This document shows, piece by piece, positions 15,539 to 15,640 of a stretch of DNA of 15,640 nt. Source of the stretch: an uncultured Alphaproteobacteria bacterium (GTDB lineage: Bacteria; Pseudomonadota; Alphaproteobacteria; CAAHEQ01; UBA3637); the NCBI GenBank assembly GCA_937888725.1, contig CALARE010000050.1:1-15640 (forward strand). The letters are read 5' to 3'. The stretch's first letter is position 1, and every line of letters begins with the position of its first letter. Below the pieces are notes generated by a model. That model saw only the letters and a program-made list of their open reading frames with translations, had not been told where the DNA came from and made no database searches. Made by a program: the position numbers and the translations under genes.

Positions 15539-15558
15539 ACGACCTCTCTGGAGGTCGT
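15539..15558. other. Short GC-rich hairpin upstream of the ialB-like gene
   Basis: ACGACCTC (15539-15546) and GAGGTCGT (15551-15558) are perfect complements around a TCTG loop, lying in the leader between the terminator and the ialB-like gene. There is no U tract. It may be an mRNA structure or part of a non-coding element. Confidence 0.45.
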
Positions 15559-15584
15559 ATCCTCAAACCCACCATACAACCAAC

Positions 15585-15620
15585 AAAAAAAGGCACCCTT
15601 TCTGGGTGCCCTTCTTTTTT
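15585..15620. terminator. Intrinsic terminator of a gene beyond the window
   Basis: GGCACCC (15592-15598) pairs with GGGTGCC (15604-15610) around a five-base loop. A seven-T tract follows on the minus strand (15591-15585), with a T run on the plus side as well. It most likely ends a minus-strand gene lying to the right of the window. Confidence 0.85.
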
Positions 15621-15640
15621 TGGTTGCGGGGGTGGGATTT

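Noticed and set aside
15510..15560. A stretch on the minus strand resembling a tRNA T-arm (GGTTCGAGC) next to a hairpin
   Set aside because: No acceptor stem, anticodon arm or CCA end can be built around it, so it is not a tRNA gene.

Overview
The window is AT-rich bacterial DNA carrying eleven protein-coding loci plus two short leader-peptide genes. All of them are on the minus strand except fabI. Alphaproteobacterial hallmarks are an IalB-family secreted protein, an RlmN with the HTGTQ-type radical-SAM segment, a short MetG, and a type IV prepilin-like protein beginning GRSMVE fused to cysteine-doublet repeats. I associate that last architecture with uncultured gut alphaproteobacteria. The lineage is inferred from protein character only. 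Promoters of the form TTGAC(A/T)-17-TANNNT precede most transcription units, and clear hairpin terminators separate them.

Layout, left to right. Positions 1-330 hold no gene but contain a long imperfect inverted repeat. trpB (331-1530) is preceded by a previously uncalled leader peptide gene, trpL (1615-1683), that ends in tandem Trp codons and starts only 8 nt after its -10 box. Next is a small DGQHR-motif (ParB-like) gene (1736-2201). It is split into two frames at a 12-base poly-G tract, as in a phase-variable contingency gene. metG (2393-3913) and leuA (4046-5572) each have their own promoter and terminator. leuA is preceded by a complete leucine attenuator: a 23-residue leader peptide with nine Leu codons, mutually exclusive stems and an intrinsic terminator. 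An ADP-ribosylglycohydrolase gene (5775-6560) follows a short-form alaS (6607-8379) that lacks the C-Ala domain. fabI (8589-9419, plus strand) diverges from alaS.

The right half has a two-gene operon for secreted cysteine-doublet proteins: a 902-residue prepilin-like protein (10378-13086) and a 278-residue signal-peptide protein (9512-10348). Then comes an operon transcribed ialB-like, rlmN, nitroreductase (15364 down to 13242). The window ends with an intrinsic terminator for a gene lying beyond it.

The functional theme is housekeeping: amino-acid biosynthesis controlled by ribosome-mediated attenuation, aminoacyl-tRNA synthesis, fatty-acid synthesis and rRNA/tRNA modification. Two surface or variable modules are interspersed. 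The most notable observations are the two leader-peptide genes that look leaderless (trpL and leuL), the poly-G switch, and the prepilin/cysteine-doublet operon.
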